Assembly (NCBI GenBank): GCA_011800155.1
Contig: CM022376.1
Span: forward strand, 2,418,001-2,482,000
DNA: 64,000 bases
From: Flammulina velutipes
Taxonomy: Eukaryota; Basidiomycota; Agaricomycetes; Agaricales; Physalacriaceae
Direction of reading: 5' to 3'
Shown: positions 44,750 to 56,351 of the stretch, in pieces
Layout: each line of letters opens with the position of its first letter
Numbering within the stretch: the first letter of the stretch is position 1
The notes under the pieces: generated by a model
What the model saw: the letters and a program-made list of their open reading frames with translations, nothing else
Told to the model about the DNA's origin: nothing
Databases searched by the model: none
Made by a program: the position numbers and the translations under genes

Positions 44750-45842
44750 GGGCACACCCGATACTCGTCTTGCAGCGGTACAAATATGCTGTCCTCACGG
44801 GACAGAGGCTAGAGTTGTACCTCGGGAGATCATCGGAGAGTGTGATGACAGTCTTTCTCGACACGAGACAAGCAGAGTCCGATGTGATCTCCGGGATCCT
44901 ATCTGTCCTCAAGAAGACTGCACATCGGTGGAAGCTCGGCCTTATTGTCGCCGAAGCATCTGTATTTTCGTCGCTCGAAGGATCATGCACCTTCGATAGC
45001 CTGGAGGTATTGGGAGTTCGGCTACTTTACTTCCTGGGGGACCTCGCTCACATCACCGCTTTCGAAAGAGCATCCAACCTTGAAGTGTTATGGCGCGCCA
45101 TCCCATCTTGATTATAGACGTAAGGCGCACAGCATCTCTCTTCCATGGTCCAAATTGCAAGTCAACGGCAGACTTCCGATTGACACGTCGCAATATGAAG
45201 CCACTGGAGAGGTTGGCTGGATCGGAAGGAACAGTGGCGTAGTTTCTCGACGCGTATGTAGTCACGTGTTCGAACCCGGTGCTTCCTTACTTCTTGCTCG
45301 GAACCTTCATCGCGAAACGACGATTCACGTCGCGAGCCTCGACTGACTTAGGCTGTAGCAGCCAGCCTCTGGTGAGCCTCACGACTCTTGTCCTGGATTT
45401 TCAGTTATTGGAGAAGGAATCGAGGGTGTCGCTGTTAGGCGAATTCCTGAGACAGACACCAAATGTTGAGATTTCATCTCTGCTGTCCCTCTGGATGTGT
45501 TGGCTATGCTGTGCGTTGACGAGGCCGGTGGTAAGGACATTTTATTGCCCCTCAAGGCCTTTCATACGGATACAGTGGTTTTCCGATCGAGGGGCAGGTT
45601 GTTTGAAATGGTAATCCCCAGGTGCGGGTCTTGGAGGGAATAAATGTCTTGCGCCACGTTGGAGAAGCTCGTGGTCCACTTTCGAGTGAAATCCAAGGAG
45701 GAGCTTTGGACGGATCGACGTATTGGGGCGTATGAGGATGAAACACCTTCTCTGCATGGGTGGGAGAGGGTGTCATTGGTATTGGAGATTGAACGTAAAC
45801 CATGCAAATTTTCAGCAACCATGTTGACATCGAACCAGTGTT
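44750..45842 (+). pseudogene. F-box/LRR fragment, plus strand
   Basis: Leucine-rich segments in changing frames: SVMTVFLDTRQAESDVISGI, HRWKLGLIVAEASVFSS, CTFDSLEVLGVRLLYF, then PLVSLTTLVLDFQLLEKES and LGEFLRQTPNVEISSLLS, ending CATLEKLVVHFRVKSKEE. Order and spacing fit the LRR part of a family member. The F-box is absent and several frame changes exceed what introns explain. Confidence 0.5.
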
Positions 45843-45937
45843 AATTTGCATTCTTCCTCCTTGATGGAGGGTGATAGGCGATAAATGACTCAGTCACTTT
45901 CACCCGACTTTCGCTCAGCGCGAGACGAACGAACGGC

Positions 45938-47629
45938 GTGAGAAAGAAGTTCGGCCCGAGCCGTTACTGGAACGTCGCTTGCCTTTCAGCCACGATATTC
46001 TTCAAAATATGTGTCTACAGAGGTATCGAATATCTTGTCCAGTTCTCTCTGATTGGTGCTAACAAACTACAAGTACTCATCAGTCCTCAACTGTTACCGA
46101 TTGTCCTCTTCGGCAGTTGGAAATCGTCCAGGAGCGTACCGCAACCAATAAAAGATATCTTGCCGATCTCAAACCATTCACCACTACGAATGACCCTCTC
46201 TATCCTGAATTGATTGGCGACACGTATACCTTGGCGCGTAACAACTTCTCTCGTCTCAAGCCCGATCTACGGCAGCTAGATCTTATCATCCATGATATCC
46301 AGAACGCGCTGGCAAGAGCGCGGGGGACACGTCTCGACGTGGTACGATTCACAGCTGAATTTGAAGCCCTCTTCCATCCTGTTCGCTCCCGACGACATCC
46401 TCCTCCTTATCTTTCGATGGTGCATAATTGACCATGAAGGGCAGGGGAATCATTGCGGTTCTCTTGACCTGACCTACCCCTCTTGGACGTTATCTCATGT
46501 TTGTCGTCGTTGGCGTAATCTTGCCCTCGAAGCACCATTCTTATGGTCTGTCGTGCGCTTCCGTCGGAGACATCAAGATCAATACGAGGGTCTTAACCTG
46601 TCACGGCTGTCGCTGCAGCTGCAGCGGTCTGGGACGTCACCTCTTGATGTTGAAATCGACAAGAGATACGGCTGCTCATCAGTCGTAGGTGGCAAAGGTC
46701 CGCCATTAGCGCTGTTGAGATCCACGACAAGCCGTTGGTGGTCTCTTAGCATGGGGATTCAGTCAGGGGTCGAAGGAAACAACGATTCCGATATCTTCTC
46801 TGGATGCTCCTTTGACAATCTCACACATCTGAAAGTCAGGGATAATTCCATCTACGAAAACAGCATCCCCATCACTGCTTTTCGACAAACGCCCCGTCTC
46901 ACTCATCTTTCCACCTTCGGAGAGTTCAGAATGGACCTGGACTGGGACAGGATCGTAACATATGTGACGTCCATTTACACTCTCACTACACATTCACAGT
47001 TATTGTCGGTACGCCAGCTCACCCTGGAGTACTACACCCCTGTGGACCAGCTCTTCAAAAGACCGTCTTCCATCCATATGCCATGCCTCCTCACGCTCAC
47101 TTTGTCTTATAATGATCCAAGACTATTGAACTATCTTTACGCGCCTTCCCTAGAGACTCTCCATATGCCGCTCCCATTGTTCCTACCCCCGTATCCCGAC
47201 CTTCGATCATTACGAAACCTCTCAATCTCTTATGGACACCCGAAGATGCAGGAGGATCTTCAAAATAGTGTTTCCTTTTTTGCGGAGGCGCCGAACGTTA
47301 CAGAGCTTCATCTCCAAAACGAAATCCTGCTAGAAACGGCATTGCTTCGATTGAATGGACAGGATGATATTTTCCCGAATCTGGAGAGGTTGTTGGTGAA
47401 CGAGTCAGTCCTCATGTTCAATGACCTGACGATTATGGCGGAACTGCAGGCTATCATTGAGTCTAGGCTCAACGTGCCCGCACCGAAGATTTCAGAGTTG
47501 AGGATGATGGGTGAACAGGTAGACGTTTGTAAATGGTTTCCTTCTCGTCTTGTTCCTTGGGAGGTATTGACCGAAAAGTTGTTCTCCTTGGGCATTACTG
47601 TTAGCTATGGCACTATGAACGAATTCTGA
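45938..47629 (+). pseudogene. F-box/leucine-rich gene D, lost start and frameshift
   Basis: A near full-length relative of protein A. Exon 1 (from about 45938) aligns with A, but where A has ATGGGCGTGGGAAAG this copy has ACGGCGTGAGAAAG, losing the start codon and one base. After an intron the second exon opens at 46117 (LEIVQERTATNKRY) and is open to HPVRS. There the frame must shift to continue as PDDILLLIFRWC, the F-box, and from there runs open to the stop at 47627-47629 (YVTSIYTLTTH, LPLFLPPYPDL, VTELHLQNEILLETALL). A second start or an unseen splice could rescue a shorter protein, so decay is probable but not certain. Confidence 0.6.
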
Positions 47630-48442
47630 ATTTATCTCAATATCGTCGATACATATTGTTGACGCTACAATATTACTTGTATCACCTAAAGAGCGACAGT
47701 TATATCCTGCTTGTATCAAAAGTTCTTCGCTTATTTATTCGTTGAGATTGAAATTATGTGCCCAAACTCATTTACGTCGAGATGTGGCGCACCGTGGTCC
47801 GTCGCCGGCAACTTCCGCATTCGAACAACGAAGATACAGCTTTCCGGAATAAGGCAGGAGTGGCTAACCAATCAGAAATCAGTGGAACTGACGAGAATTC
47901 AACCGGCCGGCATGGGAAACAACGCCGCTGGGGTATAAAAGGCGTCCTGGATCACCCACCTCTTTCTTCAGTCCAGCCATCGACATCCGCCCCACCCCCC
48001 TACTCTCTTGTCTCTCTCTGTGGCTTCGTACTTGTTCTATGGCTCAGTCTTGGTCTTGTGAAGGCTTGGTTAAGGCGGACGCCGCGCTTGCGATTTTGAG
48101 GCTGTAGCCTGTGGATGGTGGCGTCGACGCAATCCTTCTTTGTCTCCGAGTACGAGGACCGACCTTCTCAAATTCTGGCTGTGTGGCTCTATGGCGGAGT
48201 GAGGTTATTTGAACTTGAGACCGAGCACCTTGAGATGGTTCTGAGGATTAAAGCTGAGTGATTATTCTTGAGAATTGAGGCGGCGTGATTTTTCTTGTCG
48301 ATGTCTTCTGCTTGTGGTCTATCTCTGGGATCTTTAAGTTTAGTGGGATTCAATCAACGTGCGACTCTTGGACCTCAGGACGACGCCTCTTTTGCTTCTT
48401 GCTTCTTTCTTCCTCTTTCCCCACTGTGGCGGGTGTCGATGA

Positions 48443-48544
48443 CTGGGCTCCCGGAGAAGGGTGGTGGTACCATCCGCGTGCGTCCTTGCCGTGGGCTCCG
48501 GGCTTAAGGCGTCATTGCCGAACTAGCTGCACGTTAAACAAAAC
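48443..48544 (+). repeat. dispersed repeat R1, copy 2
   Basis: Inverse match of 37152-37253, same length. See that entry. Confidence 0.65.
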
Positions 48545-49150
48545 ACCAGATAGCCATTATTACCGTACACAGTGTAATATCGACTAGGACTCGAAATGCT
48601 AATGCAATTTTAAATGAGGTTCAACGATGTCGATGATAGATAAATCTTCTAAGATGGATAATAAGCTCATGATCCCGAGGCTATATCAAGGACACGCACC
48701 AAGTACAGCGTCCCGAGCGCTTTACACTCTGGGTGGTGGTCCCTTCCGCGTACTACCAAGTACATCGTTCCAATTTTCTCGGTGACGGCTATTTCGCGGC
48801 AAGTTTGATGGGCGTGGTCGACATCGGGTGGTACTCTCCAAAAAGCGTGATGGTGGCGGTTAACAAGAAAGAGGCGCATTGGAGCCCAGACCCGGACCGG
48901 AAAATGCCGATGGTACGCCACGATGGCTGGTTCGCGTCGAAACCGAAGGTTTCTACTAGGCTAATTCCTAGAGGTCAGTGTTCTCTATCTATGCCGTCTT
49001 TCGCCATGAGGACTGACGAGGGCCTCTACCTAGGTCAGCGAGTCTTACTCGCACCTATGGTCTGAAAAGTGAGGCGCCTCTTCCGTGACTCCACACCTGG
49101 AGGCTACGGCCTCGAGCCGTCCTCGTTAGGTCCGAAGCAGGATTCACGGT

Positions 49151-49177
49151 CAGTGACGACGGCCCGCCGTCGTTACT
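49151..49177 (+). other. hairpin upstream of retrotransposon ORF1
   Basis: CAGTGACGACGGC and GCCGTCGTTACTG form a stem of 13 pairs with one mismatch around a CC loop, about 260 bases before ORF1. It could be an RNA structure in the leader or part of the terminal repeat. Confidence 0.4.
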
Positions 49178-49439
49178 GTCATGGCTAACATCGTTTATTT
49201 AGGATCGACGTTCTTGCTGCGCCACTTCGTTCGTCCGATCGTTCATATTTTTTCTCACGCCTGTTTATATATACGAAAGACTCACTCCTATTGCGAACCA
49301 TCATTCACTTCTTGTCGCAATAGGTACATATCTTTTTATCCCTCCCTTGTCTACTCATTCACTTCTTTTCATGATAGCCACAGTTGATATTTTTGGTCTA
49401 CATAAGATATTCTATCAATCTATCGAGTCAACTGCGCAT

Positions 49440-50819
49440 ATGTCTGACGATGAGCGATCCCAACCTGGAGACCAAGGCCAACGAACTACCATCCCTGCTC
49501 CACCGCCTTACGGAACACCCGCAGCGGAAGCGAGGAAAACGGTGGCGCAGGAACTGGACAAACTCGTTCAGTTCTTCGTCACTGGGTCTTGGACAAAAAC
49601 CGAGTGCCGGACCGCTCTCCATCAGTACGTCGACGACGCCAACGAGGAACTCCAGTGGGCCCTCAAAGACGTCGATGAACCTCTCCAACCATGGTACGAC
49701 ATCCTCGATGAGCACCAAGCCCGCCTCGACAAAGCTGCCGCTCGAGGCGAGGATAGGGGTCGCACCTTCGGGAGTGGCTTCATTGACCGACCAGACGGTG
49801 GAGAGGGACCACCTGACAAGTCGTCCAGCAGTGTCGCAGCAGGAAAGAAACGAGCGCGCAAGCCTAGAGTCGAGGTTGTCGGCACTCCCGACACTGAGAC
49901 AGACCCTGACGATGACGACGAATACCGAGAAGGGAAGAAGTCGAAAACGTCAAAGGGAAACGACTCCGACCAGGACACAACTGAGTTCGGATGGGCCGCA
50001 GAGGGATTGCTCAATAGCGCCACCTACTCTCCAGCACACCTCGAGGTCCAAAGAAAGGTCCGAGTCTATCAGAAAGACCTGGTCAAGGCCCTCCGAGATC
50101 TCGCTGAGAGCAGCGCCAATCCATCCTTCCCTGATCACCTCTGGCGTGCCGTCCTCCAAGACAAGTACGTCAATCTTGATGAAGTCTATGCCGATCTGCG
50201 GTCGAAGGACGTTGGGCGAGCGTTTGTCACCACCAGCGAAGCTGCAGCAGCGATTGTCAGCACGTTTGGAGAAAAACCAAAGTCGAGAAAGATTGTTGAC
50301 CAGATTGGATGGCAGACCGCGTTCCGTTCATACGTTCGAGCAGTCGTCTGTGCTTTCCCCTCCCGACGAGATGAACTGCGACTATACGAGGAGCACATCA
50401 TTGGCCTGTTTGAAAGAAGGGACATCTCCATTCACCTCCATATCCTCGCCTACGACATGGCCGCTCGCAAGTTGTTCGGCACCACTCGTCGTCTCCTTTT
50501 CAGCGACTTCAAAGACGAAGCAGTACGAGACCTCTACGAGTCATACCTCGACTATACGGGCGACTACTTCAAACGAGTTGCCATGCAGTCGAGCGCCGCA
50601 GGGGAATCATCTCAGCGAGCCAAAGCAGGGCCTGGCACCCAACGCGCGGAGAAACGAAAGCGCGAGGTCTGCAGGAAATACAACTTCAACACATGCTTCG
50701 GAGTTTGCGAGCGCCAACATGTTTGCACCATCTGCCGAGGAGCACATGCAGCCAACTCCGGACTCTGCAAGGGAGCGACCACTTCCCCCCAAGGGAGTGG
50801 GAGCGGAAAGAAAAATTGA
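49440..50819 (+). CDS. retrotransposon ORF1, gag-like
   Basis: About 459 residues. I chose ATG 49440 (MSDDERSQPGDQ); an upstream in-frame ATG at 49347 lies in leader-like DNA. A basic, acidic and Ser-rich linker (KKRARKPRVE, DPDDDDEYREG) precedes a helical region (VYQKDLVKALRDLAES, DEVYADLRSKDVGRAF). The C-terminus carries a Cys/His cluster (CRKYNFNTC, CERQHVCTICRGAH, then a last Cys), the zinc-binding pattern found at the end of ORF1 in fungal YR retrotransposons. It probably packages element RNA. The stop at 50817-50819 lies 31 bases before the first ATG of ORF2, in a different frame. Confidence 0.8.
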   Translation: MSDDERSQPGDQGQRTTIPAPPPYGTPAAEARKTVAQELDKLVQFFVTGSWTKTECRTALHQYVDDANEELQWALKDVDEPLQPWYDILDEHQARLDKAAARGEDRGRTFGSGFIDRPDGGEGPPDKSSSSVAAGKKRARKPRVEVVGTPDTETDPDDDDEYREGKKSKTSKGNDSDQDTTEFGWAAEGLLNSATYSPAHLEVQRKVRVYQKDLVKALRDLAESSANPSFPDHLWRAVLQDKYVNLDEVYADLRSKDVGRAFVTTSEAAAAIVSTFGEKPKSRKIVDQIGWQTAFRSYVRAVVCAFPSRRDELRLYEEHIIGLFERRDISIHLHILAYDMAARKLFGTTRRLLFSDFKDEAVRDLYESYLDYTGDYFKRVAMQSSAAGESSQRAKAGPGTQRAEKRKREVCRKYNFNTCFGVCERQHVCTICRGAHAANSGLCKGATTSPQGSGSGKKN

Positions 50820-50850
50820 GGCGGGGGTGGGGAGGTCCCTCACTTCGCGT

Positions 50851-51366
50851 ATGTGGGTAGCGATGTGTGGGGCTTTTGGTGGTGATGAGACGATGGAGGA
50901 TGATTCGGGGGGCGTTGCGAGTGGGAGCGCGGACGGCGGCGACTCCTCGTGGCTGCCAAGGTATGCGCGGGGGTTTGGTTGGGGAGAGAGAGCGAGAGCT
51001 GTGTATAGTCGCACGGCGTGGTATACGGAGGTTGACGAACCATTGCCTGAAGTTCCAGAGAGGGAGTTAAAAACTGTGGCAGCAGAGACAATACGAGACC
51101 ATCCGCACCTTTTCAACGTCTATACACCCATCAAGACTGACAGGCTGGCAGAATTCCTCACAATCCACCCCAATCAGCCCTTCGTCAAGTCCGTGCTACG
51201 CTCAATGCGACAAGGTTTCTGGCCGTGGGCGGACACAAATCCAACGGGTGACTACCCAGATACGTGGGACAACGCGTTCGCGCCGCTTCCATCGGCGACC
51301 GAGCGGAACTTTATTGACGTTCAGTGTGAGGAAGAAGTGAGAGCAGGGCATCACTCACCCAGTTTT
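50851..51366 (+). CDS. retrotransposon ORF2, N-terminal part (interrupted)
   Basis: 172 codons from ATG 50851 to the insertion point of the KDZ element. It contains TPIKTDRLAEFLTIHPNQPF and VKSVLRSMRQGFWPWADT, the block before the RT domain in DIRS-order elements. The open frame extends upstream over ORF1 (a possible frameshift start), but those residues look like an ORF1 shadow. The last intact codons are AGT TTT, part of the duplicated target CAGTTTT. Inside the KDZ end the frame reads 6 more residues to a stop, so the present gene cannot make RT. Confidence 0.8.
51360..51366 (+). repeat. target-site duplication, left copy
   Basis: CAGTTTT immediately before the left terminal repeat; the same seven bases stand at 61672-61678. 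Confidence 0.85.
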
Positions 51367-52485
51367 CACCCTATGCTATACAAGTAACTAGTTAAAAAGC
51401 CTTAAGGGCGGGGCGAAACAACTAGTTACTGGCTCTTATTAATCTTAGGTCAGGTGGTAGGTCGGGCTGGCTGTGCGCTGGCTGGGGCGGGGCGGATTCC
51501 CGTAGCGAGACCACCAGAAATGGCGGGATATACGCCACAGCGCCTTGGATAGGATGGGGCACGGTAGCCGGGTGTGGCGTACCGGGAAAACCGGCAGGGA
51601 TCTGGATCAATCAGGACCCTTAGGACCGGGGGATGATGGGGAATGATACGGAACCGTGGCGTTCACCGGGACGCATGGTCCGTCAGTGTGGCGCACCAGA
51701 AATGATGGGGGCTGCCGGGATGGGATCGGGGGTGTGGCGCACTAAAATAAAAATGTTTAGCAAATGAAAACAAATGATTACCACTGCAAAGCGTCGCAAA
51801 CGCGTCGCATAAACGGCGGCAAACGGAGAGGGATCAAGCGAATGTGGCGCAACGGAAATTCGGGGCACTCGGAAATGCTCCTCCCGCTGCGCCGCGCTAA
51901 AAATGAGAGAAAAGGCATATATGTATTGGTATTGTGTATAAACGACATAAGGAAGCCAGGCGTTGACGACGGAAGCGGTGTGGGATGAGGAAAGAAAGAG
52001 CTGTAGGTTTGGGAGCGAATGGGTAGGATCTATAGAATAGCGGAAACAGATGGGATATGGGTAGAAGAATAGGAATAGAATGGATACGTCGAAAAATGGA
52101 GGGAGAAAGGGATACGGCTGGTCCGAAAACACGAAAATGGTGGGGTTGGTTGGGTGGGGATAAAAATTGTCGGGATGGATCCAATTGGTGCATATAGCGA
52201 GCAGCGGCGTGGACCGTCAATAGAGGCGACGACGGATGCAAAGAAGTCGGTATCGTTGGAGTATCGGGTGGCTTGCGACAGCGAATATGGTCCAGCGCGT
52301 TACAGCGCTACGGGCGTATCGTTGGATATTGTGCAGCGCGGCTGGGCAACGACGGCTGGATACGGGAACCAGCATGAGGAGCGTGCGTGCCCCGACGAAA
52401 GAGGGAGAACAGAAAAGTCGTCTGGTGGGCGCGACATCATGGTCTAGGGCGAAAGTCCGTACCATCAAAATAATTACTAAGTCCA
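51367..52485 (+). repeat. KDZ terminal inverted repeat, left
   Basis: Inverse copy of 60553-61671. By eye I saw two differences: near 52036, and near 52451 (GGGCGAAAG against GGGCAAAAG). The arms diverge abruptly at TAAGTCCA. The small open frames inside the repeat are mirrored in both arms and have no known family. Confidence 0.9.
51530..51853 (+). repeat. subterminal repeats TGTGGCG(C/T)A in the left KDZ end
   Basis: Copies at about 51530-51539 (inverse), 51573 (TGTGGCGTACC), 51687 (TGTGGCGCACC), 51733 (TGTGGCGCACT) and 51843 (TGTGGCGCAAC). Several are followed by an A-rich GAAA or AAAAT. Their spacing and presence in both ends are what transposase-binding sites look like. The mirror set lies at about 61188-61510. 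Confidence 0.65.
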
Positions 52486-52548
52486 GCGCCGAAATTCCCG
52501 AACAAGGCTTATTGAACCGAATGTTTATATTGTGTTCAATAAAAGTAT

Positions 52549-55500
52549 CTACTCGTTCTCTATGCTAACTTCGTCCTCATTATCATATAGTGTATCGTCT
52601 TCGTCCGGGTCATCGCCAAAAACGTTGACGTCCAACGTATAGTCCACAGAGAGCGTGATAGGTATATCCTTCAACACATCGCGTCCGATATCAACGAGAG
52701 GTTGCCACACTGCCTCTAAGCGTCTCGCCTCCTCTTGCAGACGCGCCGAAGATGAGAGCGCCACTGCCCGTAATCCTTCAACAACGTCCTCAGACGCATT
52801 AGGTCGTCCAGTTGCTCGCTGCTCCCACCAAGTCGCCTTCCAACGCTGGTAGGCGACAACACGTCTCATTTCCTCGATGAGGAGCTCGATCTCCTCTTGC
52901 CAACGTAACATACGTGCCCTGGCTTTACACCATTCACGTTTAAGACCTGGGAAATTGAAAAAACAATCGTCAATGATATGATCAAGCCGAACAAAGTAGG
53001 ACGCACTATCTTTGAACGCGTCGCCACCAGTCATCGCTGTCACTGACACACCCTTGGGATAACTGAACCATATCCAAGAAATCTCTCGATGGCCTTCCCC
53101 CTGGGCAGCGAGAGCGTCGATCGTTGCTGGACCTGTTTGACTCATGAAGAGAAGCCCCCGCTCGCGAACATCGCTGGCTTCCTCCTCCTCTTGCGCAGTG
53201 AGCATCCGCTCGTTCAAACCCGTAACGTGCTTGTCCTCGAGTACCCGAAGGTGGTTTTCCCAAACACCGTGTCCTTTGAGTCGATACAGCGCATTGCGAG
53301 CCCAACGATAGCGTAATTTGGCGAGATTGATGTTAACGAGTACGCTAGAGGAAAAAGTCAGACTATTTTGACAACAATGAACTCAAACCTCACCGGCGCT
53401 GAATTCCCTCTGCACGCGTCACAGACGTCTGACCAGTTACATTCTGCACTTGGAAGAGGAGACCAGCGGAACGAGTGCGCAGACCAGAGCGTAAGGACTC
53501 GAGGGATTCCCAACATTCGGCTTCACGGAGCCTGGATTCCATGTCGGCCAAACCGGGCTTGCAGGCTCGCGCAACGCCACGATGTTCGGTGTTCAGTTCC
53601 GATGGCATCAGTAGCTTGATTTCCTCTGGAAGAACGACATCAGGAGGAGCGTCGAAACGTTGGACTTGTTCCGGAGACAAGAACTCTTTGAGATAGGGCA
53701 TATACACTTGTTGCATGCCTCTGAATTTCCTGAGACGACGGAGTATGTCTGTGAGACTGTTAGCCAGATTAACGCTGTAGATCTGAAATCAATAGACCAG
53801 TGCGCCGCTTCTCAATATTCAGCTGTTGATATGTCGCCCCTGAACTTCGTGCCTTTACTTCCCATGCTAGCGAGCGCCTAAAAAACCCCCGAATTAATGC
53901 AAAGAACCTGAGGATGATGATTCGCGTACTGCAGACTTTCAATTTCAAGCCCTAGCGTGAGCATTGCGCTCGCGCTAGACTCCTGCACGATGGCCTCCGG
54001 ATTGCTCACTAGATTAGCTTGTTCCTCCTTTTCCAGTTCGATTCGAATTTCCGCGATAGTCATCTGAGTTTTGGACGACGCCTCATACGGACAGGGCTGA
54101 GTGAAATCAACCTCCCACGTTTTGATTTCCTGAAGCCATCCATCAAGTGTCTCCCGCCCAAACACAGTGGCGAGACCTTCATCAAAGTTCTTGAAGTTTT
54201 CGGTATGTGTAGGACTGCTTTTGACTGCTTCAACCATTCTCGAAGCAAGGACACGTTCTGTGGGCGATGTAGATGTGTGGCACCGTAAGAAATTAGAACG
54301 TACCAAATGATTCAATTGTCCGGCGGTTGATATTATTAAAAATATCATCCAGGGTATCAGCACGGGCGCCTGGACCCATCTTCTTTGTTTGCGCCGATGC
54401 CCGGTTGCTTTGTGACCATAGCCATTCAATGATCTCGGCGGCGGTGCGACCAACAAATGGCAGGAGATTTAGTGAATACTTCCCATGGTCAACTGGAAGA
54501 TGTGACCAAATGTGTAGCTTTGGGATTGCAAAGCGCATCGTCTCGGGGTTCAGGAACTGAACTCCCGCGGGCAGATCTTTAACACGAGTCAGCCAATTGA
54601 CTGACCATATGCACGCGATGTCATATGAAGTGAGCTTCTTGATTTCCGGGTCGTGCTTGCATGCAGAAGCGTGTACGTAGTCAACGGAACAGAATCTATT
54701 TATGATTGGTCAATGCCAAGCTCCAGAATATGTGGCGTACAGACTTTTCTCCTTTGCTCAAATCTCCGAGCCCATTCGGACGAAGACATCCATGGCGAGC
54801 ACAGCAAACACCTGTCACGCCAGAGACCCTCAGTCCTTTCGCATTTTTTATGTTCGCTAGGTGATAAGCTTGGAAACCCGAACAATTCGGAGTGTCTTCT
54901 TGTGTGGCGTGCTTGGCGAGCCACCGAAAATAGGGTTTACGCGGTGTGAAGTACGCCATGCCGTCACCTAGAGGCGGATCGCGCTCTTCCGTTGAGATAT
55001 TCTCATTTCGAAGTCTGAAGTTGGCGTCGTTGGCGAGATATGTCGTATAGATCCAGCTGAGAATATTCTATTATACAGTGAGACTATCTAAAGTTCAAAT
55101 ACAGACGCACGAGTTGGCTCGACTAGCATAATCGCCGGGAATATTCTTGCCCGGCTGGGGACATGCCGGACAGACCAATGCCAATTCTCCGTCGGCGGTA
55201 CCATCGATTCCCGTCTCATCATGCGCGCGCCCTGCATCACGACACAGTTTGATGTGCCGCCACTGCCTCAGGCACCGGAGGAGAACTCTATAGCGATCTG
55301 GCGTTGGTGCACCTGTGCGCTCCTCCGTGAGCTCTGTGAGACTCCTCCAAAGATCCCAGGTAGGAAGCTTCCCATTGCAATTCAAGGAGTGAGCGAAGCG
55401 TAGGAGGGAGAACGTAACAGCGGTCTGAGGCTGTGTTGGGGTAGCGGGCCACCAGCTGCTACTCAGGGCCAGATTTCGATAATCAGAAATGCCGCGACAA

Positions 55501-56351
55501 CCGCAGAAGGCAACATCGAGCATGTGGACACCATTAGTGTGCAGGACGACGAAGTCATTTTTGAAGCCGACGGGACATGGGCATAGACCTCCCGATGTAT
55601 GGCCCAGTGTGACTGCAACTCCGAGAGCCGTCAAGGAGATGTAGCGAAAAAAAGATCCTGTCCATTGCTAAGTAGTAAACAATTAGTGTACGCTAGAAGC
55701 TAAATAAGATGAACTTACCTCGACCCAGTGAAGCGGATGATGACAATGGGTATCTCGAATGCAGTCCTTGCAGACGAGACCAACACCTAAGCAGTCGTCA
55801 TCATAGCACCGATATTGCGCCACATTTCCTTCGATGGCGCAGCGACTACAACAGTCACCAGCGGCACCTCCAGACCCATCCAACTTCACGATCTGCAACA
55901 AATACTCCTCTCGATAGGACCTCCAAACTTTCATAGGATCGATCTTACCGATCAGTTAAAGTAATGTTCTTGGAAGTAAAATACATAGGCTTACCGTGCT
56001 GGCATAATAGCGGCGGCGGTTCTTCACATGAACATTAATCCCACTCGACGTCGACGAGTCGACCGACGAGTCATCTTGAAAATCAGACTCCCCGAGGAGG
56101 TATGTAAACCCGTCAAGCTGCGCGGCTCGAGCGAGAGTGTCGGTGTCCTCCTGAACCGAATCGATGTCATGCTCTGTAGCATAGACAGTGCGTTTTTTGA
56201 CAGGCGGCCGGTACTCGTCGTCGTCGACGATCCTAGTCGATAGAGCGATGGCTTGGGTTTGGTGGAACGCCTTCTGACCAGACCCTTTCTTGCGTTTGAC
56301 AGGTGCGCTTGTCGAGGGTGCGATTGTCGATTCAGAGGCCGAAGGAATCAT
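52549..56351 (-). CDS. KDZ transposase with N-terminal Cys cluster
   Basis: Multi-exon gene from ATG 56351 (MIPSASESTIAP) to the stop at 52549. After a Lys-rich N-terminus comes a Cys/His cluster (CCSRCAIEG, YRCYDDDCLG, VCKDCIRDTHCHHPLHWVE), the CxC2-like zinc cluster of KDZ transposases. The family blocks follow in order: SLLRFAHSLNCNGKLPTWD, LVCPACPQPGKN, then NDANFRLRNENIS (first catalytic Asp), SGVTGVCCARHGCLRPNG, LTSYDIACIW (second Asp), KYSLNLLPFVGRTAAEIIEW (Glu region) and KKMGPGARADTLDD. A helical C-terminal region (WQEEIELLIEEMRRV) and an acidic tail end it. All three acidic residues appear kept, so it may be active. Confidence 0.85.

Larger units (their letters stand above)
47630..49439. 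other. intergenic / 5' part of retrotransposon, orphan promoter
   Basis: TGTGGCGCACC at 47783 and TATAAAAGG at about 47934 look like a promoter, but the only frame after it is about 22 codons (ATG near 48040). Repeat R1 copy 2 lies at 48443-48544. A hairpin with 13-bp arms (one mismatch) lies at 49151-49177. The DNA from roughly 48.6 kb on may be the 5' terminal repeat and leader of the retrotransposon; its exact start cannot be set because the 3' end lies outside the window. Confidence 0.4.

Noticed and set aside
45091..45102. GGCGCGCC palindrome
   Set aside because: A short palindrome inside a pseudogene with no second copy or context.
48733..49065. Plus-strand frame of 110 residues before the retrotransposon
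   Set aside because: No homology recognised; it probably lies in the leader or terminal repeat of the element.
49428..50431. Minus-strand frames over ORF1
   Set aside because: Ser/Arg-rich antisense shadows without motifs.
49384..50816. Long plus-strand open frame over ORF1 continuing into ORF2
   Set aside because: Before about 50.85 kb its residues are the +1 shadow of the gag-like ORF1; only the part after 50851 has RT-type blocks.
51422..52468. Small frames inside the KDZ terminal repeats
   Set aside because: Mirrored in both arms, with biased composition and no known domain; more likely a by-product of the repeats.
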